Shown piece by piece: positions 34,922-43,938 of a stretch of 64,000 nucleotides of DNA; within the stretch, counting starts at the first letter, position 1, and each line of letters opens with the position of its first letter. Source of the stretch: Pseudohoeflea suaedae (GTDB taxonomy: Bacteria; Pseudomonadota; Alphaproteobacteria; Rhizobiales; Rhizobiaceae); NCBI RefSeq assembly GCF_004354915.1, contig NZ_SMSI01000004.1:186001-250000 (forward strand), in the 5' to 3' direction. The position numbers and the translations under genes were made by a program. The notes beneath the pieces were generated by a model that made no database searches, had not been told where the DNA came from, and worked only from the letters and a program-made list of their open reading frames with translations.

Positions 34922-36025
34922 ATGGGTTTCAAATGCGGAATCGTCGGACTTCCCAATGTCGGCAAGTCCACGCTTTTCAACGCGCTGACCAAGACGGCAG
35001 CGGCCCAGGCCGCCAATTATCCGTTCTGCACCATCGAGCCGAACACCGGTGAAGTTGCCGTGCCGGATACCCGCATGCGCGAAATCGCCAAGGTGGCCGG
35101 CTCCAAGGAGATCATCCCGACCCGCATTTCCTTCGTGGACATTGCCGGCCTCGTGCGCGGTGCTTCCAAGGGTGAAGGCCTCGGCAACCAGTTTCTCGCC
35201 AACATCCGCGAGGTCGATGCGATCGTCCACGTGCTTCGCTGCTTCGAGGATGAGGACATCACCCATGTCGACGGCCGCATCAATCCGGTAGCCGATGCCG
35301 AAACCGTCGAAACGGAACTCATGCTCGCCGACCTCGAAAGCCTCGAGCGCCGCACCGAACAGATGCGCAAGCGTGCGACCGGCAAGGACAAGGAAGCCGC
35401 GACGCTTCTGCCGGTGATGGACGAGGCGCTCGCCCTCCTGCGCGACGGCAAGCCGGTCCGCGTCATGCTCAAGGGCATTGCGGCGGAAGACCTGCGCATC
35501 CTGCGCGGCCTGAACCTGCTCACCTCCAAGCCTGTTCTCTACGTCTGCAACGTCGAGGAAGGCGATGCCGCAACCGGCAACGAGTTCACCAAAGCCGTCG
35601 ACGCCATGGCCGCAGAACAGAACGCCGAGACGGTCATCATCTCGGCCGCCATCGAGGCTGAAGTCTCGCAGCTCTCAGATGACGAACAGGTCGAGTTCCT
35701 GGAAGCCCTGGGCCTGGAAGAAACCGGTCTCGATCGCCTGATCCAGGCCGGCTACAAGCTGCTCGACCTGATCACCTACTTCACCGCGGGTCCGAAGGAA
35801 ACGCGTGCCTGGACGATCGCCCGCGGCACCAAGGCGCCGCAGGCGGCCGGCGTCATTCACACCGACTTCGAGCGCGGCTTCATCCGCGCCCAGACGATCG
35901 CCTATAACGACTACGTCACCCTCGGCGGTGAAGTGGCCGCCAAGGAAGCCGGCAAGGCACGGGATGAAGGCAAGGAATATGTCGTCCAGGACGGCGACGT
36001 TCTCCTTTTCCGCTTCAACACCTGA
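34922..36025 (+). CDS. ychF: YchF/Obg-family GTPase (redox-regulated ATPase)
   Basis: 367 residues. G1 is GLPNVGKSTLFNAL, G2/G3 region VDIAGLV, G4-like NVEE (in place of NKxD, the hallmark of YchF's ATP preference), followed by a coiled-coil insert (about 130-170) and a C-terminal TGS domain (IQAGYKLLDLITYFTAGPKETRAWT, FERGFIRA, GKEYVVQDGDVLLFRF). Binds ribosomes and negatively affects oxidative stress response in E. coli. The SMR gene follows 27 bp later. Confidence 0.97.
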   Translation: MGFKCGIVGLPNVGKSTLFNALTKTAAAQAANYPFCTIEPNTGEVAVPDTRMREIAKVAGSKEIIPTRISFVDIAGLVRGASKGEGLGNQFLANIREVDAIVHVLRCFEDEDITHVDGRINPVADAETVETELMLADLESLERRTEQMRKRATGKDKEAATLLPVMDEALALLRDGKPVRVMLKGIAAEDLRILRGLNLLTSKPVLYVCNVEEGDAATGNEFTKAVDAMAAEQNAETVIISAAIEAEVSQLSDDEQVEFLEALGLEETGLDRLIQAGYKLLDLITYFTAGPKETRAWTIARGTKAPQAAGVIHTDFERGFIRAQTIAYNDYVTLGGEVAAKEAGKARDEGKEYVVQDGDVLLFRFNT

Positions 36026-36052
36026 TCAGTCAGAAATTACGAGGGCGGCCCG

Positions 36053-36394
36053 ATGAACATGCTTTACGTGTATGGAGCCCTCATTGTCGCAATCATTGCC
36101 GAAGTGATTGCGACAACCGCACTGGCGCGTTCGGTCGGCTTCACGAAACTCTGGCCCAGCGCCATTGCCATCATAGGGTATGCCATCGCCATCTGGCTCC
36201 TGGCATACGCCCTTCGCTTCATGCCCTCGGGCATCGTCTATGCCGTCTGGTCCGGTGCAGGCATCGTGCTGATCGCCGTCGTCGCCTGGATCTGGTACGG
36301 GCAAAGGCTCGACACTGCCGCCACGGCGGGCATCGCGCTGATCATCGCCGGCGTGGCCGTGATCAACCTCTTCTCCGACACCACCCTGCACTGA
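36053..36394 (+). CDS. SMR-family multidrug efflux protein
   Basis: 113-residue, four-helix membrane protein of the EmrE/SugE type. The membrane-embedded acidic residue (Glu17 in VAIIAEVIATTAL) used for proton-drug exchange is present, with the W-Y-G pattern (VYAVWSGAGIVLIAVVAWIWYGQ) in helices 3 and 4. Functions as a dimer extruding quaternary cations or guanidinium; subtype is not certain. Preceded by GAGGG ribosome site, short distance from ychF. Confidence 0.92.
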   Translation: MNMLYVYGALIVAIIAEVIATTALARSVGFTKLWPSAIAIIGYAIAIWLLAYALRFMPSGIVYAVWSGAGIVLIAVVAWIWYGQRLDTAATAGIALIIAGVAVINLFSDTTLH

Positions 36395-36403
36395 CGGTTG
36401 ATA

Positions 36404-36610
36404 TCACGCCTTGCGGGCCGGGCAGGTCGACAGGCCGAAAAGCGAATAGAGCGGGCAGGTGGACATCAGGCCCGTCGCCAGCGGCACAAGCCCTATCAGG
36501 AAGGCGTAGCGCCAGCCCGAGTCCGGAAAGATGAAGAAGCAGGCGATCAAAGCCAGGCCGATGATGATGCGAAAGGCGCGGTCGAAACCGCCGACATTTG
36601 TCTTGAACAT
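36404..36610 (-). CDS. DUF2892 (YgaP-like membrane domain) protein
   Basis: 68 residues, the form MFKTNVGGFDRAFRIIIGLAL with two transmembrane helices and a terminal GLMSTCPLYSLFGLSTC, a cysteine-rich pattern shared with the membrane domain of rhodanese YgaP. Function unknown; likely an inner membrane protein related to sulfur handling. ATG 36610 with GGGAG upstream; a longer frame to 36655 is less likely. Convergent with the SMR gene. Confidence 0.85.
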   Translation of the reverse strand: MFKTNVGGFDRAFRIIIGLALIACFFIFPDSGWRYAFLIGLVPLATGLMSTCPLYSLFGLSTCPARKA

Positions 36611-36739
36611 GGCAAGCTCCCTGGTTGGTCCGGATGTTTCCGGCACCAGCTTCATATCAAATATATTAAATTCGGAATTTGACAGAGATCATCCCGGTGG
36701 TGAATCTGCGCCCCTCCCAACCGACCGGACATTTCCTTC

Positions 36740-37204
36740 ATGACAGACCTGATCCACTTCGAGGATCTCCAGCCGGGGACCACCTTCGCGCTCGGTCCCA
36801 AACACGTCACCCGTGACGAGATCATCGAATTCGCGAACGAATACGATCCGCAACCCATGCATATAGACGAGAAGGCCGGCGAAGCCTCCATTCTCGGCGG
36901 GCTCGCCGCGTCGGGCTGGCACACCTGCTCGATGATGATGCGGATGATCTACGACGCCTATGTGAGCCGCGCGGCGGGGGAAGGCGCGCCGGGGATCGAG
37001 TTCGTTACGTGGAAGCGGCCGGTGCTTGCCGGTGACACGCTGACGGGCAAATCGGAGGTGCTGGAAATGCGCCGTTCCGCATCACGCCCTCAAATCGGCA
37101 TCGTCCGCTTCCGCACCACATTGGAAAACCAGCGTGGCGAAACCCTCTATGAAAGCGAACACCCTGTCATGATCCGCGTCAGAAACCCGGAGGCCGCGGC
37201 ATGA
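36740..37204 (+). CDS. MaoC-like dehydratase, first of a pair
   Basis: 154-residue hot-dog fold protein. The hydratase motif FANEYDPQPMHID carries the Asp and His catalytic pair of R-specific enoyl-CoA hydratases, followed by GGLAASGWHTCSMMMRM. The natural substrate could be a crotonyl-type CoA ester or similar; not determinable. Its stop overlaps the next gene's ATG (ATGA), so the two are made together and may form a hetero-oligomer. Confidence 0.88.
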   Translation: MTDLIHFEDLQPGTTFALGPKHVTRDEIIEFANEYDPQPMHIDEKAGEASILGGLAASGWHTCSMMMRMIYDAYVSRAAGEGAPGIEFVTWKRPVLAGDTLTGKSEVLEMRRSASRPQIGIVRFRTTLENQRGETLYESEHPVMIRVRNPEAAA

Positions 37205-37692
37205 CCGGCGATCCCGATTTCACCATTGGCAACCGCATCTCGCTCGGCAGCTATCATTTCACCGAGGAAGCGATCGTCGAATTCGCGCGAAAATTCGATC
37301 CGCAGCCGTTTCATACCGATCCGGAAGCAGCCCGCGACAGCTTGTTCGGCGGCCTCTGCGCCAGTGGCTGGCATACGACCGCCATATGGATGAAACTCAA
37401 CGTGGCGACCACGCTGAAGCGGTTTGAAGAGCGGGCGAGGAACGGCTGGCCGGTCTACGAATTCGGACCGTCCCCGGGCTTCCGCAATCTGCGCTGGATC
37501 CGGCCGGTCTTTGCCGGGCAGACGATCAGCTATTTCAACACCCTGACCGCCATAAAGCCCTACAGGGGCCGCAAGGACTGGTCGATGCTCCTCGGCAGCG
37601 CCGAGGCGCTCGACGAAGACGGCGCCCCCGTCATGACATTCGACAGCGCCGTGCTCAGCGCCTATCCGTCAGAGCACGCTCAAGAGGGCTAG
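37201..37692 (+). CDS. MaoC-like dehydratase, second of a pair
   Basis: 163-residue paralogue of its neighbour with FARKFDPQPFHTD (Asp/His pair) and LFGGLCASGWHTTAIWMKL. In the middle, EFGPSPGFRNLRWIRPVFAGQTI resembles MaoC proteins of the (R)-hydratase group. Both members keep the apparent active-site residues. It is convergent with apt, and no other fatty-acid genes lie nearby. Confidence 0.88.
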   Translation: MTGDPDFTIGNRISLGSYHFTEEAIVEFARKFDPQPFHTDPEAARDSLFGGLCASGWHTTAIWMKLNVATTLKRFEERARNGWPVYEFGPSPGFRNLRWIRPVFAGQTISYFNTLTAIKPYRGRKDWSMLLGSAEALDEDGAPVMTFDSAVLSAYPSEHAQEG

Positions 37693-37743
37693 AGAGCGGC
37701 GCGGTGGCCCTTCGGGGCCTCCCGACCTGCTGCTCGCCTAAGT

Positions 37744-38286
37744 TCAATGTCCCTCGTAGGAAATCAGCGTGCGGACCGGCACGTCGAGAGCCTCGATCTT
37801 CCTGCGGCCGCCGAGATCCGGCAGATCGATCACGAAACAGGCCGCCACCACCTCGGCTCCCATCTGCTTCAGGAGCTTGACCGCGCCCTCGGCCGTGCCG
37901 CCCGTGGCGATCAGGTCGTCGACGAGAAGAACCCGTTCGCCGGGCTGGATGGCGTCCTTGTGCATCTCCATCTCGTCGACACCATATTCGAGGCTGTAGG
38001 CAATGCTGACGACTTCGTGCGGCAATTTTCCCTTCTTGCGGATCGGCACGAATCCGGCCGAGAGCTGATGCGCTACGGCGCCGCCCAGGATGAAGCCCCG
38101 CGCCTCCATGCCGGCGATCTTGTGGATGCCGTCGCCGGCATAGGGATGGACAAGCTCGTCGACCGCCCGGCGGAAGGCGCGCGGCTGGCCGAGAAGCGTG
38201 GTGATGTCGCGGAACAGGATTCCCGGCTTCGGATAATCCTCGATGGTGCGGATGGCGGATTTAAGCGTTTCGACGAGTTCGCTCAC
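37744..38286 (-). CDS. apt: Adenine phosphoribosyltransferase
   Basis: 180 residues; makes AMP from adenine and PRPP. PRPP motif [17 protein letters not shown]; adenine-site segment [14 protein letters not shown]; flexible loop region RKKGKLP. Length normal. The start is GTG 38286, with AGGGAGG 7 bp upstream; the open frame to 38388 covers the upstream terminator hairpin and is not coding. PRPP comes from Prs, encoded in the same window. Lies downstream of petABC but separated by a terminator. Confidence 0.95.
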   Translation of the reverse strand: MSELVETLKSAIRTIEDYPKPGILFRDITTLLGQPRAFRRAVDELVHPYAGDGIHKIAGMEARGFILGGAVAHQLSAGFVPIRKKGKLPHEVVSIAYSLEYGVDEMEMHKDAIQPGERVLLVDDLIATGGTAEGAVKLLKQMGAEVVAACFVIDLPDLGGRRKIEALDVPVRTLISYEGH

Positions 38287-38353
38287 CGGCGCCTCCCTGT
38301 CATGTTTGTATATCAACGTTTCCGCAAGGCGCGGACATGTTGCAAGAGCCCGA

Positions 38354-38385
38354 CACAAAAAAACACCGCCCGGAGGCGGTGTTTT
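38354..38385 (-). terminator. Intrinsic terminator of the petABC operon
   Basis: Perfect stem AAAACACCGCC (38360-38370) and GGCGGTGTTTT (38375-38385), loop CGGA. Read on the minus strand it ends in seven T residues, so it closes petC; it could act weakly in the other direction. Confidence 0.88.
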
Positions 38386-38406
38386 CAATTCCGTGCATCA
38401 CGCGAA

Positions 38407-39288
38407 TTAATGCTCGATGCGCGAGAAGATCGACTTCTTCGTCAGATACAGGAGCGCGGTGAAGACCAGCAGGAAGATCATGACCATGAAGCCGGTGCTC
38501 TTGCGTTCCTCGAGGTGCGGTTCGGCGGCGTACATCAGGAAAGCCGAGATGTCCTTCGAGTACTGGTCGAGGGTTTCCGGCGAACCGTCGTCATAGGTCA
38601 CCTGACCGTCGGAGATCGGCTGGGCCATGGCCAGCGAAGCAGCGCTCGTGAAATACGGGTTGAAGTGGGTGCCTTCCGGAACGGCGATACCTTCCGGCGG
38701 CTCCTGATAACCCGTCAGCAGCGAGTAGATGTAGTCCGGGCCACCTTCCTGGTATTGCGTGAAGATGTCGAACAGGAACGTCGGGAAGCCGCGCTCCACG
38801 CCGCGAGCCTTGGCCAAGAGCGACATGTCGGGCGGAGCCGCGCCGTTGTTGGCATAGGCCGCGGCCTGCTCGTTCGGGAACGGTGCCGGGAAGTGGTCCG
38901 AGGGAACCGCCGTGCGGGTAAACATCTCGCCGTCGTCGTTCGGCCCGTCTTCGACCTCGTAATTGGCGGCAAAGGTCTTCACCTGCTCTTCCGAGTAGCC
39001 GAGATGCTCGAGCGTGCGGAACGCCACCAGGTTCATCGAGTGGCAGGCGGCGCAGACTTCGGTGTAGACCTTCAGGCCGCGCTGCAGCTGACCCTTGTCG
39101 TACTTGCCGAACGGGCCGGCAAAAGACCAGTCAACATGCTTGGGCTTGAGGATCGGATAGTGTCCGACCTTGGCGGCATGTTCGACCTTTTCGGCCAGGC
39201 CTTCCCCATGTTCCTGGGAAAGGGCTGCAGTCGAAGCAAAACCCGCGGCGACGCCGGCCAGCAGAAGGCTTGCAAGAAGCTTTTTCAT
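38407..39288 (-). CDS. petC: Cytochrome c1 of the bc1 complex
   Basis: 293 residues. Sec signal peptide (cleaved near ALSQ, residue 25), single haem motif CAACH with the start of the c1 fold (KVYTEVCAACHSMNLVAFRTL), axial Met in the later part (SAASLAMAQP), and a C-terminal membrane anchor (MVMIFLLVFTALLYL). Carries electrons from the Rieske protein to soluble cytochrome c. Free c1, not the fused cyt b-c1 found in Bradyrhizobium. Last gene of petABC. Confidence 0.96.
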   Translation of the reverse strand: MKKLLASLLLAGVAAGFASTAALSQEHGEGLAEKVEHAAKVGHYPILKPKHVDWSFAGPFGKYDKGQLQRGLKVYTEVCAACHSMNLVAFRTLEHLGYSEEQVKTFAANYEVEDGPNDDGEMFTRTAVPSDHFPAPFPNEQAAAYANNGAAPPDMSLLAKARGVERGFPTFLFDIFTQYQEGGPDYIYSLLTGYQEPPEGIAVPEGTHFNPYFTSAASLAMAQPISDGQVTYDDGSPETLDQYSKDISAFLMYAAEPHLEERKSTGFMVMIFLLVFTALLYLTKKSIFSRIEH

Positions 39289-39312
39289 CTTAGTCGTCCT
39301 TTCGCCGCTCGA

Positions 39313-40569
39313 TCAGGCCTTGCCGTTCTTTTCAAGAACAGCTTCCGTAATCGAATTCGGTATCCGTTTCGGTGTCTCGAACAATCCGAGCAGCGGCATG
39401 ATCACCACAAAGAAGCCGAAGTAGTAGAGAGTGCCGAGCTGCGACATCACCACATAGGCACCTTCCGCCGGCTTGGCGCCGAGCCAGCCGAGCATGACGG
39501 CATTGGCAATGAAGACCCAGAAGAACAGCTTGTACCAGGGGCGGTACACGGCCGAGCGGACCTTCGAGGTATCGAGCCAAGGCAGGAAGAACAGGATGAT
39601 GATCGAGCCGAACATCACCAGAACGCCGCCGAGCTTGGAGTCGATCGGGCCGACATTGAAGGTGATGGCGCGCAGCATCGCGTAGAACGGCAGGTAGTAC
39701 CATTCGGGAACGATGTGGGCCGGGGTCTTCAGCGCATTGGCCGGAATGTAGTTGTCGGGGTGGCCGAGGTAGTTCGGCATGTAGAAGACGAACCACGCGA
39801 AGGCGATCAGGAAGACCGATACGCCGAGCGCATCCTTCATCGTCGCATAGGGCGTGAAGGGAAGCGTATCGGTTTTCGACTTCACCTCGACGCCGGTCGG
39901 GTTGGTCTGGCCGGTCACGTGCAGCGCCCAGATATGCAGGACGACGACGCCCGCGATCATGAACGGCAGCAGGTAGTGCAGCGAGAAGAAGCGGTTCAGC
40001 GTCGGCTGATCGACGGCGAAGCCGCCGAGCAGGAACTGCTGGATCCACTCACCCACGACCGGGAAGGCCGAGAAGAAGCCGGTGATGACGGTCGCGCCCC
40101 AGAAGGACATCTGCCCCCAAGGCAGAACGTAGCCCATGAAGCCAGCGGCCATCATGAGGAGGTAGATCACCACGCCGAGGATCCAGAGGATCTCGCGCGG
40201 CGCCTTGTAGGAACCGTAATAGAGGCCGCGGGCGATGTGGAGATAGACCGCGATGAAGAAGAAGGATGCCCCGTTGGCGTGCATGTAGCGCAGAAGCCAG
40301 CCGTGGTTCACGTCGCGCATGATCTTCTCGACGGACACGAAGGCTTCGCCGGTACCGGCGACATAATGCATGGCGAGCACGACGCCGGTCAGGATCTGAA
40401 CGATCAGCATCACCGACAGCATGGCGCCGAAGGTATAGGCATAGTTCAGGTTCCGCGGAACCGGATAGGAAATGAAGCTGTCATGGCCCATCCGGAGGAT
40501 CGGCAGACGCGAATCCAGCCATTTTTCAAGACCGGACGAGGGTTTGTAGGTCGAATGATCGGAGCTCAT
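39313..40569 (-). CDS. petB: Cytochrome b of the bc1 complex
   Basis: 418 residues, eight transmembrane helices with the four haem-ligand histidines in helices B and D ([26 protein letters not shown] and [22 protein letters not shown] regions), the [14 protein letters not shown] motif (PEWY at the Qo site) and [17 protein letters not shown]. Quinol oxidase core of complex III. Starts 15 bp after petA. A transposed c-terminal region continues into a long helix ending near LGLFETPKR. Confidence 0.97.
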   Translation of the reverse strand: MSSDHSTYKPSSGLEKWLDSRLPILRMGHDSFISYPVPRNLNYAYTFGAMLSVMLIVQILTGVVLAMHYVAGTGEAFVSVEKIMRDVNHGWLLRYMHANGASFFFIAVYLHIARGLYYGSYKAPREILWILGVVIYLLMMAAGFMGYVLPWGQMSFWGATVITGFFSAFPVVGEWIQQFLLGGFAVDQPTLNRFFSLHYLLPFMIAGVVVLHIWALHVTGQTNPTGVEVKSKTDTLPFTPYATMKDALGVSVFLIAFAWFVFYMPNYLGHPDNYIPANALKTPAHIVPEWYYLPFYAMLRAITFNVGPIDSKLGGVLVMFGSIIILFFLPWLDTSKVRSAVYRPWYKLFFWVFIANAVMLGWLGAKPAEGAYVVMSQLGTLYYFGFFVVIMPLLGLFETPKRIPNSITEAVLEKNGKA

Positions 40570-40584
40570 AATCGTCTTGTCCCC

Positions 40585-41172
40585 TTAGCCGATCGTGATG
40601 ACGTCGTCCGACGAGAACGCGTACGGAGGAATGTGAAGGTTTTCCGGAGCCGGACCCTTACGGATGCGGCCTGCGGTGTCGTAGTGCGAACCGTGGCACG
40701 GGCAGAACCAGCCGCCGAAATCGCCGGCCTGGCCGAGCGGCACGCAACCCAGATGGGTGCAGGTACCGATCATGACGATCCAGTTTTCCTTGTCGGCGCC
40801 GGCGGAACGGTCGACGTCGGTCGCCTGTGCATCGCCGGGCAGGTTCTGGTTGCGTGCGACCGGATCCTTCAGGTCGTCGAGCGAAACAGCCTGGGCTTCC
40901 TCGATTTCCTTTTCGGTCCGGTTACGGATGAAGACCGGCTTTCCGCGCCACTTGACCGTCAGCGACTGGCCCTGCTCGAGAGCGGAGACATTCACCTCGA
41001 TCGAGGCCTGCGCCAGCGTCGAGGCATCCGGGCGCATCTGGTCGATGAAGGGCCATGCAACGGCACCTGCGCCGACGACGGCAGTCATGCCAGTGGCAAG
41101 GTAGAGAAAATCGCGGCGGGTCGGCTCTTCGTGGCCACCCATGTCCCCGGTGTTTGCTGTGTTATCGCTCAC
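40585..41172 (-). CDS. petA: Rieske iron-sulfur protein of the bc1 complex
   Basis: 195 residues. The N-terminus has a twin-arginine signal ([11 protein letters not shown]) and membrane anchor at about 21-42. The 2Fe-2S ligands are in CTHLGC (Cys138, His140) and CPCHGSHY (Cys157, His160), with disulfide Cys143 and Cys159. It moves electrons from ubiquinol to cytochrome c1. The 185-bp region upstream would be the target of PetPR-type regulation. First gene of the operon. Confidence 0.97.
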   Translation of the reverse strand: MSDNTANTGDMGGHEEPTRRDFLYLATGMTAVVGAGAVAWPFIDQMRPDASTLAQASIEVNVSALEQGQSLTVKWRGKPVFIRNRTEKEIEEAQAVSLDDLKDPVARNQNLPGDAQATDVDRSAGADKENWIVMIGTCTHLGCVPLGQAGDFGGWFCPCHGSHYDTAGRIRKGPAPENLHIPPYAFSSDDVITIG

Positions 41173-41357
41173 GGCGTGTCATCCTCTCCAGGCTGTATAC
41201 CGGTTCAGCATTCTGCCATCCCGAACGTGCATACACACGCGCTTTCGCATTGTGGCAAAATCCTGTCAATTGCGCGGTTTCTAAGCGGGAAGCGACAAGA
41301 AGTCCAGACCGGTAAAACGATAGAGGCGCTTTGTCGCAAATTATCCCGGAGGTCTGC

Positions 41358-43862
41358 TCACTCGAGAAGACGCTCGACAAATTCAAGCACCACGATATCG
41401 GGCGCAAGTTCGTTCATAAGGGCTGCGTCCAATCGCTCGTTGGAGTGATGAAGCCAGATCACGCGATCGAAATTGCGGGCAAACAGGGGCGTCAGAAAAC
41501 TGTTGGAAAAAGAATCTCCGATGATGAGAACAGAGACGCTATCCCCGCCGGATCCGGCACTTCCCGGATTGATCAACCCATAGGCTCCCTGCGGCAAAGG
41601 CAGCCCGGCGATCGCCTCGGTGCGCACGAATCGCTCGGTTCCGAAAAGTCCGCCGGTGAATTCCGGAACGTCGGCTTCCTGAGCGCCCCGCTGCAGCATC
41701 CGTGTCAGATCGCCCTCGATCAGTGCGCGCCTGTAGCCCTTGAAATGGTTTGTTGGCGGAATGAGGGCGTCCCCCTCCCCAAGACGATCCACAATCGCAT
41801 TGTAGGCGAGCAACGCGGCACGCTGGTTCCAGTGCGTATCCACCGGGCCGTAGAGTGCTCCCCGCTCACGCTGGTCCAGAAGGACGGGGCGAAGATCGAG
41901 AGCCGGGATACCGCGATCCGCCATCGCGCGGAGGAAGACATCGAGCGATTCGGACGCGTCCGCACGGATGCTGTAGGGCGCCATTTCCGGATAGATCGTC
42001 GCCTTGTCGGGAGCCGGCACGACGATCAGTCGCCCACCCCTCGCCTGTTGCTCGGCGTAAAGCGCCTCGGCTCGGCGTTCCCAGTCCTTAACCTTGGCGT
42101 CGCCGACGAGAATTCCCGCTGCTCTGTTCCTCAGCTTCTTCGAATTGAAAAAGAGCCAGCCGTTCTTGCCCTCGACAGCCGGCAAATCTGATTTCGTATC
42201 CGACAGAAAGCGAACATGTTTTGCCGCCTCGAGGAGAAACCCTTCACCACCGACATGAGTGGCAGCCAACTTATCGACCGACTCGGTGAAGGCAGGGAAG
42301 CTGTGCGGCGGATCTGAAAGGAGGCTCGGCAAGGCATGCGGCGACAGGAAGACGGGCAAAGCGGGGCCGAGGATCAATATTGCGCCGATGAGTATGAAAA
42401 GCCATCGCTGGATACGCAGGATCATCGATCTAGAACCGGAAATAGAGGAAGGATTGTAGTCGCTCGCCTGCAACAGGACGACGGCGAGAGCGAAGAAGAA
42501 CAAGGCAGTCGTACCCTCGAAAAAGTGACGCACATTCGCTTCGCCTGCCCAGCCGCCGGGAACCGCCCTTGCAAGCCTGGTCGAAATCGACGCGACCATA
42601 CGACGCCCGGCCGTTGCAGGCACCAGGGCGAACCAGCTCCCCGCCGCTGCCGCCAGATACCAGAACGGCATGACGGCTCGTGTCATCTCCTCGTCGAAAC
42701 CTCCGTCGCCCGGAGCGCCCGCAAGGGCGGCAAAATACTCACCGGCCTGCCCGAGATCGCTGGATCGGAAGAACACCCATCCTGCCATGACGACAAGCAG
42801 CGTATATGCCTGCGCGACGAACACCGGCATACCCGCCAGCGCGCGCTTGGCGAGAAAGCGCTCGAAGAGAAGAAACAGGCCGAAATATCCGCCCCAGACG
42901 ATGAAATTCCATGCCGCCCCGTGCCAGAACCCGCAGAGCAGGAACACGGTCATCAGGTTGAAGACGGTGCGGGCATCCCCGCGCCGGTTTCCGCCCAGCG
43001 GGATGTAGAGATAGTCCCTGAACCAGCGCGACAGCGACATGTGCCATCGGCGCCAGAACTCGGTGATCGATCGCGACGTATAGGGCTGCCGGAAATTGCG
43101 CGGAAAGGTGAAGCCGCAGATAAGGCCGAGGCCGATCGCCATGTTCGAATAGCCGGCGAAATCGTAGTAGATCTGCAGCGTATAGCTGCCCAGTCCCAGC
43201 CACGCCTCCGCGGCATCGAGGCGTGGACCGAGCGCGAAGGCGACATCGGCGGCCCGCCCGATCTCGTTGGCCAGCACGACTTTTTGCGCCAGGCCGATCA
43301 TGAAGATGCGAAATCCTGTCGAGCCTCGCGCCAGCGTATGGAAGCGGCGTGTGAGCTGGTTTGCCACCGTGGCATAGCGCACGATAGGCCCCGCAACGAG
43401 CTGCGGGAACATGGTGATATAGAGCGCCACCCGCATGAGGCTGGTTTCCGCCCGCGCGTCGCCGCGAAAGACATCAACGGCGAACGATACGGCCTGGAAG
43501 CAGAAGAACGACACACCGAGCGGCAATGCCACCCCCGTCTCGGCTATCGAGGTCCCCGCAAGCCCGTTGAAGCTGCTGATGAGAAAGTCCGTATATTTCG
43601 CCAGAACCAGAACGCCGAGGTTCCAGGTCACCGCAGCGGTGAGCGCAAGCCGGTTCTGGCGGGCAATCGCCGGCGTCAGAAGCCAGTTGACGACGATCGT
43701 CAGGGCAAGAACCAGGATGAAGGTCGGCTCACCCCACGCATAGAAGAGCAGACTGAAGACGAGCAGGACGACATTTCGGACCTGTATCGATCGGCCGATA
43801 AAATAGACAGCCAGAAACAGCGGCAGAAAGACGAGCAGGAAGCTGTTAGAACTGAAAAGCAT
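41358..43862 (-). CDS. Fused MBOAT acyltransferase and AlgX/AlgJ-like SGNH domain
   Basis: 834 residues. The first half (about 1-460) is AlgI-like MBOAT: YAWGEPTFI near the start, RRWHMSLSRWFRDYLYIPLGG and the catalytic His (about 314) in FWHGAAWNFIVWG. After another membrane helix (about 478-495) comes an AlgX/AlgJ-like SGNH domain with DTHWN (Asp and His, about 674) and GDSFSNSF (Ser, about 781). In alginate and other polymer systems these are separate proteins: the MBOAT moves acetyl across the membrane and the SGNH partner puts it on the polymer. Here one polypeptide has both, so it likely O-acetylates an unknown surface glycan. No polymerase genes lie nearby. Confidence 0.88.
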   Translation of the reverse strand: MLFSSNSFLLVFLPLFLAVYFIGRSIQVRNVVLLVFSLLFYAWGEPTFILVLALTIVVNWLLTPAIARQNRLALTAAVTWNLGVLVLAKYTDFLISSFNGLAGTSIAETGVALPLGVSFFCFQAVSFAVDVFRGDARAETSLMRVALYITMFPQLVAGPIVRYATVANQLTRRFHTLARGSTGFRIFMIGLAQKVVLANEIGRAADVAFALGPRLDAAEAWLGLGSYTLQIYYDFAGYSNMAIGLGLICGFTFPRNFRQPYTSRSITEFWRRWHMSLSRWFRDYLYIPLGGNRRGDARTVFNLMTVFLLCGFWHGAAWNFIVWGGYFGLFLLFERFLAKRALAGMPVFVAQAYTLLVVMAGWVFFRSSDLGQAGEYFAALAGAPGDGGFDEEMTRAVMPFWYLAAAAGSWFALVPATAGRRMVASISTRLARAVPGGWAGEANVRHFFEGTTALFFFALAVVLLQASDYNPSSISGSRSMILRIQRWLFILIGAILILGPALPVFLSPHALPSLLSDPPHSFPAFTESVDKLAATHVGGEGFLLEAAKHVRFLSDTKSDLPAVEGKNGWLFFNSKKLRNRAAGILVGDAKVKDWERRAEALYAEQQARGGRLIVVPAPDKATIYPEMAPYSIRADASESLDVFLRAMADRGIPALDLRPVLLDQRERGALYGPVDTHWNQRAALLAYNAIVDRLGEGDALIPPTNHFKGYRRALIEGDLTRMLQRGAQEADVPEFTGGLFGTERFVRTEAIAGLPLPQGAYGLINPGSAGSGGDSVSVLIIGDSFSNSFLTPLFARNFDRVIWLHHSNERLDAALMNELAPDIVVLEFVERLLE

Positions 43863-43938
43863 GCATGAAGGTATATCCGATTTCGGTCCGGGCGGAACGC
43901 CCGGGCCCGCCCTTGCGGCATCCCCTTATGCGTGAGCC

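Noticed and set aside
37747-41448. 1233-codon plus-strand open frame
   Set aside because: Lies antisense across apt, petC, petB and petA. Residues are rich in Arg, His and Gly with no domain; the high GC third positions of the real genes create it.
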